64,000 nt of DNA from Henckelia pumila (Eukaryota > Streptophyta > Magnoliopsida > Lamiales > Gesneriaceae): contig NC_133122.1 in NCBI RefSeq assembly GCF_033568475.1, positions 142,111,402-142,175,401 on the forward strand, read 5' to 3'. This document shows positions 1 through 10,814 of this stretch, piece by piece. Numbering within the stretch: the first letter of the stretch is position 1; every line of letters starts with the position of its first letter. The notes below the pieces were generated by a model. The model did not search any database. It worked only from the letters and a program-made list of their open reading frames with translations, and was not told where the DNA came from. The position numbers and the translations under genes were made by a program.

Positions 1-358
1 CCGCACTTTCAATAGTTTCGATTTATCTCTTTTTCAGTTTATCTTGTAGTCAGTTTAGTATTTTTGTACTTTTGTTTATAAATACAAAAACTTAATTTCC
101 AACATATCATAAATTTTTATCTTAAGAATAAAAACTATCTATTTCCTTGAATTCTGATATTTCTCAAAACTAATAAAAATAAATAAAAATGTATAGTCGG
201 ATTAGCCATGCAAATATTATTGTCAATTATAGATTTTGATGGAATTAAAGTAATTGTTGTTTGGATAATAACATTGTGTTTTCGATGTTTTATATATCTC
301 ATTTCTCTTATTGAAATTAAATTAGTTGCTATTAATATGATTATATATATATATATAC
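1..358. other. AT-rich flank, no gene seen
   Basis: AT-rich sequence ending in a TA-dinucleotide run at about 341-357. I see no coding similarity or repeat boundary before the Mutator-like element starts next to this TA run. Confidence 0.5.
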
Positions 359-800
359 AGTTGCGTTCGGGTGCAGGCAAACTTGGGCGCCAGCCTACGT
401 GGCGCCCAAGTGTATATATATATTTTTTAATTTGTCACGTGGCTGCCTTAAATTATTTTACCTATAACAGGCTTCATCTTCTCAGAAGCCCCAAATACAA
501 CGCGATCCCTATTTCTCCTCTTTCACGTCTGCAAATGGAATCCCCGATGCCGCCCATCTCCGCCGTGGAACGACCACATCTCCGCCGTCACTAAGGTTAA
601 TCTTCCTCTCACATAGGCGATTCCATTTTCTCCTCTTCTCACGTCTGCAAATGGAATCCCTGATGCCGCCCATCTCCGCCGTGGAACGACCACATCTCCG
701 CCGTCGCTAAGGTTCTTCGTCCTCTCAGGTAGGCGATTATTTAAGCAATCCCATTTTTCTCTTATCACGTTTACATAGTTTGCGACTTTCACGATCCCAT
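359..800 (+). repeat. Left terminal inverted repeat of the MULE
   Basis: Matches the reverse complement of about 4180-4490. It contains a perfect hairpin, CTTGGGCGCCA / TGGCGCCCAAG with a 7-nt loop, near its outer end. A 116-bp segment beginning at 524 (around CACGTCTGCAAATGGAATCC) is tandemly repeated from 640, which makes this arm longer than the right one. Confidence 0.85.
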
Positions 801-1137
801 TGTTTTGAATATTTTCATAATAATATACTCTCCGTTGCCGCCCATTCACGCCCAAATAATATACTCTCCGCTGCCTCTTCCACGATCCCATTTTTTTTTA
901 TAATAGTTCAAAGGAGATTCACGTACATTTTGGGCTCTTACATAGTCAATATTGGAAGCAACAGAGAAACTCCTTCTACTTCTTCGTCGTTCTCGGTCAC
1001 GAGAACAAGAAGAAATCGAGGAGGCCAGCCCAGGTCGATTCTTGTTTTTTTTTATAGTTTGTTCGATAAATTGTTGTTTACCCATTTTCATAATTTGTAG
1101 ATAATTTCATGTTAACTGTTATTATTATTATATGGTT

Positions 1138-1632
1138 TTATCTTCCGAAGCATTAGCACGTTGGGGATTTGACCTTGGCAAACTTCTAAAACCTCTTCTC
1201 TGGCTTGTGTTTTCCATTCAGGGTTCGATGCCAACAACATGAGACACCATGACGCAGCCACAGCAGATGTCTCGAATCCGGCTAAGTAGATGTTTCTGCA
1301 GTTGTCAACTATGAATTGATCCAATGCCTTTGGGCTCAAATCACTGGCTTTCGCACCTTCAACAAGAATTTGCAACAAATCCTTCTCACGTCCAGCTTCT
1401 TGTCTCTCTCTCACTATCTTCAAGATCAATGAGCATATTTTGGTGTCTGCCCAAAAATTTCTTGACCCTGGGCGTAACTACTGCCGAAACAGGCTTTGGA
1501 TATAATGTCTCCTGAAAATCTTTTGGTGTCTTCATCAACTTTGATCTCAATAATTTCTCCTCCACACTCGAACTTCTGCTTCCACGAATTCACCAGCCCT
1601 AAGGATGATTCGGTGATGATGTCGATCATTCC
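1138..1632 (-). pseudogene. Captured cytochrome P450 fragment, CYP714-like
   Basis: Two reading blocks on the minus strand. The outer (1430-1629) includes GDIISKACFGSSYAQGQEIF, and the inner (1138-1428) includes the I-helix region NIYLAGFETSAVAASWCLML followed by NPEWKTQAREEVLEVCQGQ. The AGxET pattern is the P450 oxygen-activation motif, and the wording resembles plant CYP714 enzymes, known for gibberellin modification. A splice-acceptor-like TGTAG precedes the outer block, so intron sequence was captured too. Between the blocks the frame changes and residues are missing, and the heme-binding cysteine exon is absent. It lies antisense to the element's transposase. This is a non-functional exon capture; the subfamily assignment is from memory of the family. 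Confidence 0.75.
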
Positions 1633-2014
1633 CTACATTCATTCATCCATTTTTTGACATCAGAAAAATGAGTTATAAAATCCATATCAAATACCAGTGT
1701 ACAAGTCTGTTAATCTGTTTTTAATTTGAGATACATGTTATATATATATATAAGTCACATGTACTCAACTAGAGATGGCAATGGACTAACTATAAATTTG
1801 TTTTTGATTTGTAGGGTCTATAAATCCGTTAGTCTATATTAAAGCTATTAGTCTATAATAAAAGCAGTGGGTCGTTTGCGTTCCAGAAATTGTGGTATCT
1901 TACATCGAACGATGTTAGGTATCTATCAATTATTAGTAATATTGTTAATTATTTGTTTTCTAAATTTATTAAAAATTATTATACTAAAATGTATGATCGT
2001 CATATTTTACAGAG

Positions 2015-3012
2015 ATGGAAGAAAACAGTGGGGATGATCAGTCATACATCCCTCAAGTTGGAGAAGATCGAAAGCCAAATATTGGAATGGGATTCGAATC
2101 AATGGAGGATGCATATTTGTACTATAACCAATACGCACGAGAATCTGGATTTAGTGCGAGAATTAGCAATAGCAAGAGAAGTAAGAAGACGAGTGAAGTT
2201 ATTTGGAAAAAAATTGTATGCTTTAAAGAAGGGCAGACAAATGAAGTTCGATGGAGTAAAGAGGCAAATAGTGATAAACCAAGACAAAATAGAGCTCGTC
2301 GAGACATTCGATCTGGATGTAAGACAAAGATTTCAGTTGTGAAGGAACAAACTGGTCCGGGATGGGTGATTAGTACTTTCGTAGAAAACCATAACCATCC
2401 ACTTGCTACTCCTTCAAAAGTCCATTTGTTACGTTCACATCGCAGTGTTTATGTATCAAAGAGAGCACTAAGTCAACAATTTGCAGAAGCCAATATCCCA
2501 AATTGTCAACAAATGCGATTATTTGAGATAGAACATGGAGGGCCAGAGAACGTAGGTTGTACAGAAAGAGATTTGAGAAACTATCAGAGAAGTTTAAGGG
2601 AGGAGCACATGGGATGGATGCTGAAACATTTGTTGATTTCTTGCAATCTGAGAAAGACAAGTGTTCTACTTTTTTCTTTGATTATGAGACTGACTCAGAG
2701 AACAGATTTAGCAGGTGTTTTTGGGCAGATTATGTGTCAAGGAGGGCAAACATTGTCTTTGGCGATGTAGTGGTGTTTGATACAACATATAAAACCAACA
2801 AATATGGGCTGATTTTTGCACCTTTTGTAGGTGTTAATCATCACAGTCAGACCATCCTCTTTGGTTGTGGATTTCTGAGTGACGAAAGAACATAATCTTT
2901 TGTTTGGTTGCTAGGTAAGATCTTAGAAGCAATGCCTAGTGGTGCACCAAAATTGATCATCACTGATCAGGATCCTGCCATGACCAAAGCCTTAGCCCAA
3001 GTTTTTCCCCAG
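2015..3012 (+). pseudogene. FAR1/mudrA-type MULE transposase, broken
   Basis: The ATG at 2015 follows a TTTTACAG acceptor-like site. Residues about 25-135 are a FAR1-type DNA-binding domain (EDAYLYYNQYARESGFSARI, then RSGCKTKISV and ENHNHPLATPSKVHLLRSHR). Near 2600-2615 the frame shifts; the MULE transposase core continues in the frame open from 2557, with FGDVVVFDTTYKTNKYGL (first catalytic Asp) and, after a TAA at 2893, KLIITDQDPAMTKALAQVFP (second Asp). A TAG at 3012 then ends homology, so the catalytic Glu and the SWIM zinc finger are missing. At least one frameshift, one nonsense codon and a truncation make it dead. Confidence 0.85.
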
Positions 3013-3436
3013 TAGTCTGGAAGGATGCTTGAGTCCATGAACTTGAAGATGCTTGTGAACTTTGGTTCCCTGTAGTCCGGAACGGTGCTCCAGTCCTTGA
3101 ACTCGGAATTGCATGTGAACTTTGGTTTTCAGTAGTCCGGAAGGATGCTTGAGTCCCTGAACTTGAAGATGCATGTGAACTTTGGTTCCCTGTAGTCCGG
3201 AACGGTCCTCCAGTCCTTGAACTCGGAATTGAATGCGATCTTTGGTTTCTTGTATTCCGGAATGTATTCGATGCAGAATTTCTCACCATATATGCATGAT
3301 AAACTTTTTCTGCTTCCTCTCTATTGTCGAAGGAGTCGTGGACAGCATAGCTATATCCAAGAACTTGGTCGCTTGCTTCTGCCCATGTGTCATAAAGACC
3401 TGGCTCATGTCCAATGAATACAACGTATGTTCTTCC
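2960..3436 (-). pseudogene. Captured viroplasmin (RNase H1 N-terminal-like) domain with 20-residue repeats
   Basis: An open minus-strand exon starts after a TTCATTCAAG acceptor at 3437. It begins GRTYVVFIGHEPGLYDTW, then QVLGYSYAVHDSFDNREEAEKVYHAY. That YVVF-G-PG-Y-TW...V-GY...F...EEAE pattern is the caulimovirus viroplasmin / RNase H1 N-terminal fold, which binds RNA-DNA hybrids in eukaryotic RNase H1. It is followed by Ser/Thr-rich 20-residue units such as SSHAIPSSRTGAPFRTTGNQ encoded by the 60-bp repeats. The last about 15 residues are merely antisense to the transposase. No start codon or second domain is attached, so I take it as a captured exon fused to MULE sequence; expression is unknown. 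Confidence 0.7.
3012..3260. repeat. 60-bp tandem repeat, four copies
   Basis: Four 60-bp units start at 3012, 3072, 3132 and 3192, with a decayed fifth at 3252. Alternate units are most alike, giving a 120-bp higher-order period. Each begins GTAGTCCGGAA or a close variant and contains GTGAACTTTGGTT. The length is a multiple of three, so the minus-strand frame stays open and codes four 20-residue units. Confidence 0.9.
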
Positions 3437-4179
3437 CTTGAATGAAAAATTAATCACAAACAATTTTATAATCTTGAATATATAAAATATTAGAAATATA
3501 CATACAATATCATAAAATAAATTAAAACACATCATTTTGAAATATTAAGAATCTCTGTTTTCAACTCTCCTGCAAAAGATTCAATGAACTCTCATAAGAT
3601 TGGATCTGATAGTATATAATGACTTACAAACACAATCAATCTACAAACACAATCAATGCAGTGAACCAGATTTAAACTCAAATTTTAAATAAGGTTGCAA
3701 ATAGATCACTAGTTCCATCTTTTGGCTGGGAAACAAAGACAAAACATAAGCCTAAATCCTGATAAATTCCACAAATGTGTTTAGTGAATGCTAATGTGTA
3801 AACCACATTCGATGCATATGTAAATTGTACGTAAAGTGTTTTCTTAGTAAGTTCAATAATCTTTTAATTGTAATGGTTTGATGCTCACGGTCCACCGTCC
3901 ATCATTTCTGTCCAAGAATCGCATTCAAACAAATAAAAAAACACACCCAGAAATTTTTAAACAACAATCGCCCAAATAACAAGATGAGCAATGTTCATTC
4001 AAAAACAAGAAAAGAAAAAATGAACTAATTAGAGTGCAAGAACTGTACACCAAAAACCCTCAAATGAGATCCACACAACAGAAATATGAAATAATCTTAA
4101 AAGCAAATACCCGATTTTTAGATGTGAGATTTGGTCGTTGGATCTGCGCTTGTTCCACGGCGTGATTGGGCACGTCTGC
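3437..4179. other. Non-coding interior of the MULE
   Basis: AT-rich sequence between the viroplasmin-like exon and the right inverted repeat. In the minus direction it would be an intron or leader of that exon. I see no further domain. Confidence 0.4.
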
Positions 4180-4487
4180 AAACAGAAATGATGGGCGTTG
4201 GAGGGATCGTGAAAATCGCAAACTTTATAAATGTGTGATAAGAAAAAAACGAATATTAACCTTAGTGACGGCGAAGATGTGGTCGTTTCACGGCGGAGAT
4301 GGGCGGCATCGGGGATTCCATTTGCAGACGTGAAAGAGGAGAAATAGGGATCGGGTTTTATTTGGGGCTTCTGAGAAGATGAAGCTTGTTATAGGTGAAA
4401 TAATTTAAGGCAGCCACGTGACAAATTAAAAAAAAAAAAATATACACTTGGGCGCCACGTAGGCTGGCGCCCAAGTCAGGCGAACAC

Positions 4488-4490
<3 letters not shown>
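4180..4490 (-). repeat. Right terminal inverted repeat of the MULE
   Basis: Reverse complement of the left arm, including the GGCGCC hairpin at about 4447-4475 and the GGCGGAGATGGGCGGCATC stretch near 4300. It lacks the 116-bp duplication found in the left arm. It runs into a TA-dinucleotide tract at 4491-4527. Confidence 0.85.
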
Positions 4491-4532
<42 letters not shown>

Positions 4533-5831
4533 CAAAAATAAAAATAATGACACTTTTTATTTTTAAATAATCTTATAACGTATAAATATTTTTAAAAATT
4601 GACATTGTCATTAATGATTATATTTATATTATAAATTAAATGCTGATAATTTATACCATCACGTTTTCTATTTAAATTAGATGAGAATTATATAATAATT
4701 AATTATTTCAATTGGTATTTGAATTTATTTAATTCAATGTATAGTGTACGTTGTCTATATTTGCAAACTTTTGTTGTTGAGGTTTTCTCTTTCCCTTAAT
4801 TAAGGTGCTAACTTTTGGTTTTTCGCACATTCATGTTGGATATCTTTTTCCGCTTCCTATTCGTTGCTATTGTTTTTGGTGCATGTATTTTTTGAACGTG
4901 CTTTGATTTTTCCTCTCCTTTGGTCGTGTTCTGTGTATGTGTGTTGTTTTTTTGGTATAAATCTATTATAAGCGTTTCTTCGTTCTAAATGAATTTTTAT
5001 TTTTATTGATCTATCTTCGGTGAAAAAAAACTATTGGCCAATTTTAAAAAATTAATGATTCAGATGACATTGTTCATCATATCAACCAGATAGTAGAACC
5101 ATATCGAAACTTCGGAATTCACGTTTTCTCACTGGTTCAATATCGATAAATGAGACATATGCTGATATGAAGGAGACATTTGTCGTTGATGGTAAAGGGA
5201 TCGGAAAGAAGCACTGGAGTACAAAATGAAACAACATAAAATGACACCATTGGAATGTGATATTTGTGTTTGTTTTGATTATGTGAATGAAAAAGAAAGG
5301 GAATTAAGAATTGAGTATGATCTTTGGTTGCATAGTAGGCTCCATGTTCCCTACTCTATTGCGAAAGGAAATATGAATAATTTGGTAACTTTGAAGAATA
5401 AGTTGCTTTGATTTGGAGATGTTAGTTGTGTCAAGGATTTTCTTTCAAAAAAAAGGTTATCGAATTATTAGTTTACATGCACGAATTGAATGAATTGTTG
5501 CGTTGATTAATATCCAAAAATCCCATTTTCCAGAGGCACCAGATAAAGAGCATGAAATTCTTGTGTTGGAGCATTTGGAATTTGTGATGAGAAGAATCGC
5601 ATTTCATTTGAATTCGATTGGAAAATCTAATTCTGACTATGTTGGACCCAATACGTCAAGTTTTGATGAACTTTGAATGTTGGAGTAGTTTGATTTGGGT
5701 TTTTGGTTTCTTACAACAACTGTAGATTTATAAGAATTTTCGTATGTTAGTGATACGATGATTTAGTTTGTAAAGATTTCTATTAGTATATTTTATTTTT
5801 ATTTGCAAAATAATTATTTCTATTAATATAA
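4491..5831. other. AT-rich intergenic stretch with a short decayed ORF
   Basis: Begins with a TA microsatellite (4491-4527). A 61-codon ORF at 5226-5411 and the open stretch just upstream (about 5140-5225) look like decayed coding sequence, but I recognise no family. Nothing else is supportable. Confidence 0.35.
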
Positions 5832-6013
5832 GTGCAAATTGCTCAAAAATCTCCAATGCAAACATGTTTTGCTCTGCACTCCCTAGCCACTTTTTTGTAC
5901 CACATTTTGTATGGTTTTGTACCACATCTTGTATTGTTTTGTACAACATTTTATGACTAGGGACCCCAAAACAAAACATGTTTGCATTTTGGGGATTTTT
6001 GAGCAAATTGCCC
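5832..6013. mobile_element. Mutator-type MITE with 9-bp target duplication
   Basis: The 182-bp element has about 40-bp inverted ends: the left starts GTGCAAATTGCTCAAAAATC and the right ends GGATTTTTGAGCAAATTGCC plus C. The target duplication is TTAATATAA at 5823-5831 against TTAGTATAA at 6014-6022 (8 of 9). The interior carries three near-copies of a TTTTGTACCACATTTTGTAT-like unit. No coding capacity. Confidence 0.8.
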
Positions 6014-6598
6014 TTAGTATAATTATTCATCTAATTTTGTTTTGTAGGGATGGTTTTTTTTTTTAAAAAAAAAAATCTTTACATTTAGATTGAATCATTC
6101 TTGTAATTCATGACTTACATAAATTTTTGTATTGTGAAATTGATTGTGATAAATATATGCACAGTTTATGTACTTTTAAAAGTGTTAATATGTTAGGTAA
6201 TGATCTTTTAAAAGTAGTAAAAGTTCAAACAATTATTAATAATTAAAATAACGATAATTATCACAAAAAGACCTTGCCTATATTTCATTATGAAAGCTAG
6301 CTGGGCTAGCTCACTCCTCTAGTCCGTTCTTGACCGAATTGGAACCTCATTTTTATGTTTTTTAATTTAATTAAATAAGATTTATTCTTTTATGATTTCG
6401 CATTTGATAAAAAAAAATTACTTTAAGTTCATGTTATAATTTTTGTTTTAAAAAAGTGTTTGTAGTATTTGAATGATGACTATATATTCTTCAATAACGA
6501 TAACAAATTGTTTACCATTTTGGTGTTATCCAAATTCCAATCCTTCTATATTTTTTTTAAAAATAAAAATAACATCTACATTATAGCTTTAATCAATG

Positions 6599-7127
6599 TT
6601 TTCAAAAACCGGAGCGGACCTGTCGGTTCGGCCGGGAACTGGTCTCTGTTTCGGTCCGAAACACAAAAACCGTTTTAACGATTCAACCGCTCAGAACCGA
6701 TCAAGATCCGATCGAACCGGCCAAGAACCGGTCCCAAGAAGCGGTTCGAATTTTTTAAACAACTAGTTTTTTTTTAATTTAATATTTTATTATATATATG
6801 CATGATTATTTGGAATTTATATCGTTAGAAATATTATTTTCGTATTATTAGAATTTTAAATTAATTTATTTATTTTTAAATATATATATATATGTAACTG
6901 TGATTATTATTTCTAATATATTTATATAGTTATTTATTTTTTAAACTATGATAAATATATTTTTGTTTATTTATATACATTTTTAGGTTTTTAAAATTTA
7001 AAAGATATTATTAATTATATTATATTATATAAATGGTTTTTCGGTCTGACCGTCTAGTTAAAACGGTCCGATCGGTTGGATCGTTTTTTGAAGGTATACC
7101 GGTTCGATCACCGGTCTAGTTATGAAA
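6599..7127. mobile_element. Probable CCGGTT-rich MITE
   Basis: The ends (TTTTCAAAAACCGG... and ...ACCGGTCTAGTTATGAAAA) are imperfect inverted repeats, each followed inward by about 100 bp full of CCGGTTC / GAACCGG words; the middle is about 300 bp of AT-rich DNA. This is the usual layout of a non-coding DNA-transposon derivative. I could not find a convincing target duplication, so the superfamily is open. Confidence 0.5.
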
Positions 7128-7894
7128 ATATTAGATTTAATAAATTTCATATACTACAGTATTTTTTTAATATAAATGTTTTTTTTTTGTTTTATTATGA
7201 CTATTACTTAGTTTAGAATTTATTTGTCAATTGCTTTTTTTTCAATTGAGATTTTCGTTTATTAATATTTTTTAAATTTAATGTATGTGTTGCACACAAC
7301 ATCATAATTTGGGATTCTATTTTGCGTGGTTTGTAAACAATTTTTACCAATAATTTTTCAATGGAGAAATTGAAGTTCATGGAGTAGATATATACTTGGT
7401 TTTTTTAAAAATTGATTGTCATTCATGAATTTGGAAATTATGTTCGGATTTTCGATGAAATTCGGTTCAGTTCTGTTCGATTCGAATAAACACTCCTATC
7501 TACGTGCTCCACGTGCAGAGCACGTATTATTCCTTACTAGACTATTAAAGCATCTACAATAAAGTGTTTTCATATTTAAAATCCTAAATATTTTTTCGCT
7601 AACACTCCTAACAAACTATATGTATATATATTATATAATAAAATTAAGTGACTATAATTATTTGGATATTTATCCATTGCACATTATAGATAATTTTTTA
7701 ATCTTTGAAAATATACGAATGAAAGATTTTTTTTGTTAGTTATGAAAGACTGTCCTACTGGAATTGCAAATTTAAATCAATATAATATAATATTAGAACT
7801 CCTACCAACAATATTCCATATATATATGGCAATACATCGTACACATTAATCCTAGCAATGTGCAAAAAACCCTTTCAGTAAAAAATCATTCGCA
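7128..7894. other. AT-rich intergenic, nothing identified
   Basis: No ORF, RNA gene or clear repeat boundary seen. A short TTCGGTTCAGTTCTGTTCG stretch near 7460 may be a repeat remnant. Confidence 0.35.
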
Positions 7895-8442
7895 ATGGAT
7901 TCATATTTTGTTGAAGAAGAATGCGCTCTGTTTATTAGATGGTATCACGACGAAGAATTTCATACGTTAATTCTGCCTTCGTCGTCCCCTACGACATCAA
8001 AAGAGATTATGGAAAAGTTGGATGATCTTGATGAATTCTTTGAGTTCAATTCAGCCGTCGTATGAAAATATCCACTGGAAGATGTTGTCTACGATGATGA
8101 TGATGATGATCGCTCCAATGAGACGCCACCACCACCACGTGATCTTAAGACGATGAGGGAGGGGTGATGAAAATCTTTTGTGAGATCACAGAAAGTCTTG
8201 ATTCCAAGATCTCATATCTTCACGATCAAGAACGTCCACCGCTCGAGAAAGAATATCATATGACATCACCAAATGAATTAGAAGATCAAGAAACTACATC
8301 AACATTAATTAAGGATTAGTTTTTCGTGAAAATCTTGGGTGAGATTAATCCTGAATCCAAGATTGGTACTAATTGTTCGGATCAAAGAAAGTTGAAATCG
8401 CAGCTTGGCGTCGAACAACAACACATGGTAGACTGCGTCTAA
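7895..8442 (+). pseudogene. Decayed small gene of unknown family
   Basis: The ATG at 7895 opens 56 codons (start MDSYFVEEECALFIRWYHDE) to a TGA at 8063. The same frame continues with an acidic Asp run (GAT repeats at 8095-8110) and a Pro run to about 8165. A second ATG at 8167 opens 50 codons (MKIFCEITESLDSKISYLHD) to a TAG at 8317, and the frame then stays open to about 8442 with a related block (KILGEINPESKIG) that repeats the start of the previous one. Codon-like use of GAA/GAT and internal repetition suggest a former gene, but I recognise no domain. Confidence 0.3.
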
Positions 8443-10560
8443 GAAGATTGATTATTTAGACTTCACAACCCATCGTAGATGTAGAGGGGAAGATACAATG
8501 TAATCGTACCTTTTAATTCATATTTGCATGTTATTAATGAATAGTACACTTGTTATTAGTGGAAAGCTACAAAAAAAATATCATTGTGTTTGCAGTGGAA
8601 CAATTAAGCTACAAAAATAATATATATTTGTAAAACATTACGAGTGCTTATGTTTTAAATTTGATAAGATAACTTCTTGTTTTTTTTCATTAACCTGTCT
8701 AAATTTAGGTTTTTGTATATTAAGTTTTCAAATTTTGGTTTTAGTACACAAATTTTAATTTTTCAATGTCTTGTCAACATTTCTGGTATCACATGTTGTT
8801 TCAACGAAATAGGATAGAAAGGCAAAGAAAAAAGTTAATGCACATCAACCAGGATTTGAAAACTTAATTGACCAAAAAATTATTTTTCTTTCAATTTTAA
8901 TGTATGTCTTTTTTGTTACGTCACCATATGATTTTTTGTTTGAAATGTAATAAAATTAGCATACTAAGGTTGTGTTTGTAACCTTTAAATATAATTTATT
9001 ATAGTTTTTTTTCTTCACAAATTTGTAAAGAAAAAATCTATAATTACTTATTTTTAGACGACGTTGCAAACACTAACTAAAGTGTGTTGAATGACATTTA
9101 AAATCTCATCTCTGTTTTGTGTTGTTCAGTTTGATCTCTATCTCTCTGATCAATATTTTTTTACTGGACACATTGATGATGTTGCTCCTTGTGTTACAAC
9201 ATCGAAAGGGAAAAAGGAATATAGACCTAACTCGGTTTGCATTTGGTGTTGAGTCGTGTGTTGCCAACACAATATGTCAACACTAGTGAAGTTTCGCGCT
9301 ACACTGCTCCCGTCATTAATTTTTTACAGTTCACTCTTTGTACTATGAAGCCTTACTGGTTGAGTATTGTTTGTTCTTTTGACTGGACTTTTCTGGGAAA
9401 AAAGGGGAGTAGTGACAAAGACAAATACTGCAAGTACTTCTGCAGAAGTTGATGAAACAGACTGCAAGTACTTCTGGAGCATATGAAGTTGATGAAACAG
9501 AATAATCGGAAGCTGTATTTGTTTTTTAATTCTTACTTTCTCTTATTAGTTTGCTTGTTTGCTCTGATTATTAAAATTGTTTTGCTCTGAAGTTTTGTTA
9601 AACTGCTAAATGCTCTAATATGATTTTCTGCTACTGCTGCTCTCATCTGTTGAGTGTTGAGAGTAAGTGTTGCCAACACTACTCCACAACACTCTTATAA
9701 AATGTATATTGTAAATTGATGATATATATCTGAACAGTTTTGTTGATGAGATATTTTATCAAATCTTTATTCAATATTGTATAGGATTTACAAAGATTGA
9801 AAATCTATTTAAGAAGATAATTATACACAGATGAAAGATGGCGAGGAGAGTGCAGAAACGTAAAGCTAATTATTACTGTAGAAATTCAGAAGCTGTAGAT
9901 TGAAGATCGATCGGAGAATTTCTGAAGTATTCCTTGCCGTTACACAGTGTTGCCGAATAGTGTTGGAAACACTGAAGAACACGCGAGTGAAGTGTTGTTC
10001 AGAAAGTAGTTCATTGGTTTTTTGTTTTTCGGCACATGTGTTTAGAACTTCCTATTAGTTTTTATATTCTAGTTCTTACTAGTTTTTAGAAAGTTATTTA
10101 TTTTCTCAACTTGTTGAGAAAAGTAGGTTTTCATATACAATCACTAGTTATTTTTGTGTAAACTGATTTGTTTTCTAGTGGTTATTTTATCTTGAGGCAC
10201 CGCACAAGTATTGATTACTTGTGCATATATATCATTCTCAATTTTGATTTCACAAAAACTGATTTCTTGTTTTTAAATGAGAAGTGTTAAATTAATTTTT
10301 TTAGTGATTGCAAATATTTCATATATTTTTTTTTTCGTAAATGAAATATATTTCTTCCCATGTTAACTAAAAGCGGCTTAATTTTGAGTACTTCAATTAA
10401 CTCAAAAGAAACTAATTAAAGTTTAAGATCCTCCAATTAATTTTTTACCTGTAGATATTTTTCTAACAAAAAACAACATTTAATCTTCATAATTGGTGTG
10501 ACACCCTCTATTTTACTCTACTGAGTGTTTAGTATGTGTATTTGAAATTGGCCATTACAA
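8443..10560. other. Intergenic, with a possible copia LTR fragment
   Basis: Repeated GTGTTGCCAACAC / GTGTTGGAAACAC words occur at about 9258, 9668 and 9950-9975. They lie near a short direct repeat around 9430-9500 (GCAAGTACTTCTG ... GAAGTTGATGAAACAGA, twice). The palindromic ACAAGTATTGATTACTTGT at 10205-10223 resembles the terminator region of some copia LTRs. I cannot define LTR ends or a primer-binding site, so this is a guess. No host gene seen. Confidence 0.3.
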
Positions 10561-10814
10561 GGAAAATTTAGTTGAAATGACACAGAAAAGAAAGGAAATT
10601 AGACCGGGGAACCATCTTCACTAGATACTGTATATTGTGTGTCAAGTAAGATTTTTCAGTACATATCTCATTCAAATTCACAGTTTCCAATTTCCTGAAC
10701 AAAAATAGCTTGTGCTCCCAACAATTTGTGCAGTAAACCCTGAACCTATGGCTATGCCATGAAAGCAACTTCAAAATGACGGCGTCCTTCAAGCTCAGCG
10801 ATCAAAATAATTGG

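Larger units (their letters stand above)
359..4490. mobile_element. Mutator-like element with long inverted repeats and captured gene pieces
   Basis: Both ends carry the same long sequence in opposite orientation. The outer part (about 359-600 against 4255-4490) is closely matched; a weaker match continues inward to about 800 and 4180. Both ends abut TA-dinucleotide runs, so the target duplication is probably a TA repeat and cannot be delimited. Long inverted repeats plus an internal FAR1/mudrA-type transposase identify the Mutator superfamily. Inside, in order: a P450 fragment (minus), the transposase (plus) and a viroplasmin-domain fragment (minus). The transposase is broken by a frameshift and stops, so this copy cannot move by itself. 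It looks like a decayed autonomous element that also picked up host exons, as Pack-MULEs do. Confidence 0.85.

Noticed and set aside
1890-2342. 150-codon frame overlapping the FAR1-like exon
   Set aside because: Different frame from the recognisable DNA-binding domain; Lys/Arg-rich shadow.
3012-3260. Could the evenly spaced 60-bp units be a CRISPR array?
   Set aside because: Units are contiguous without unique spacers, lie in a plant transposon and keep a reading frame; a tandem duplication explains them.
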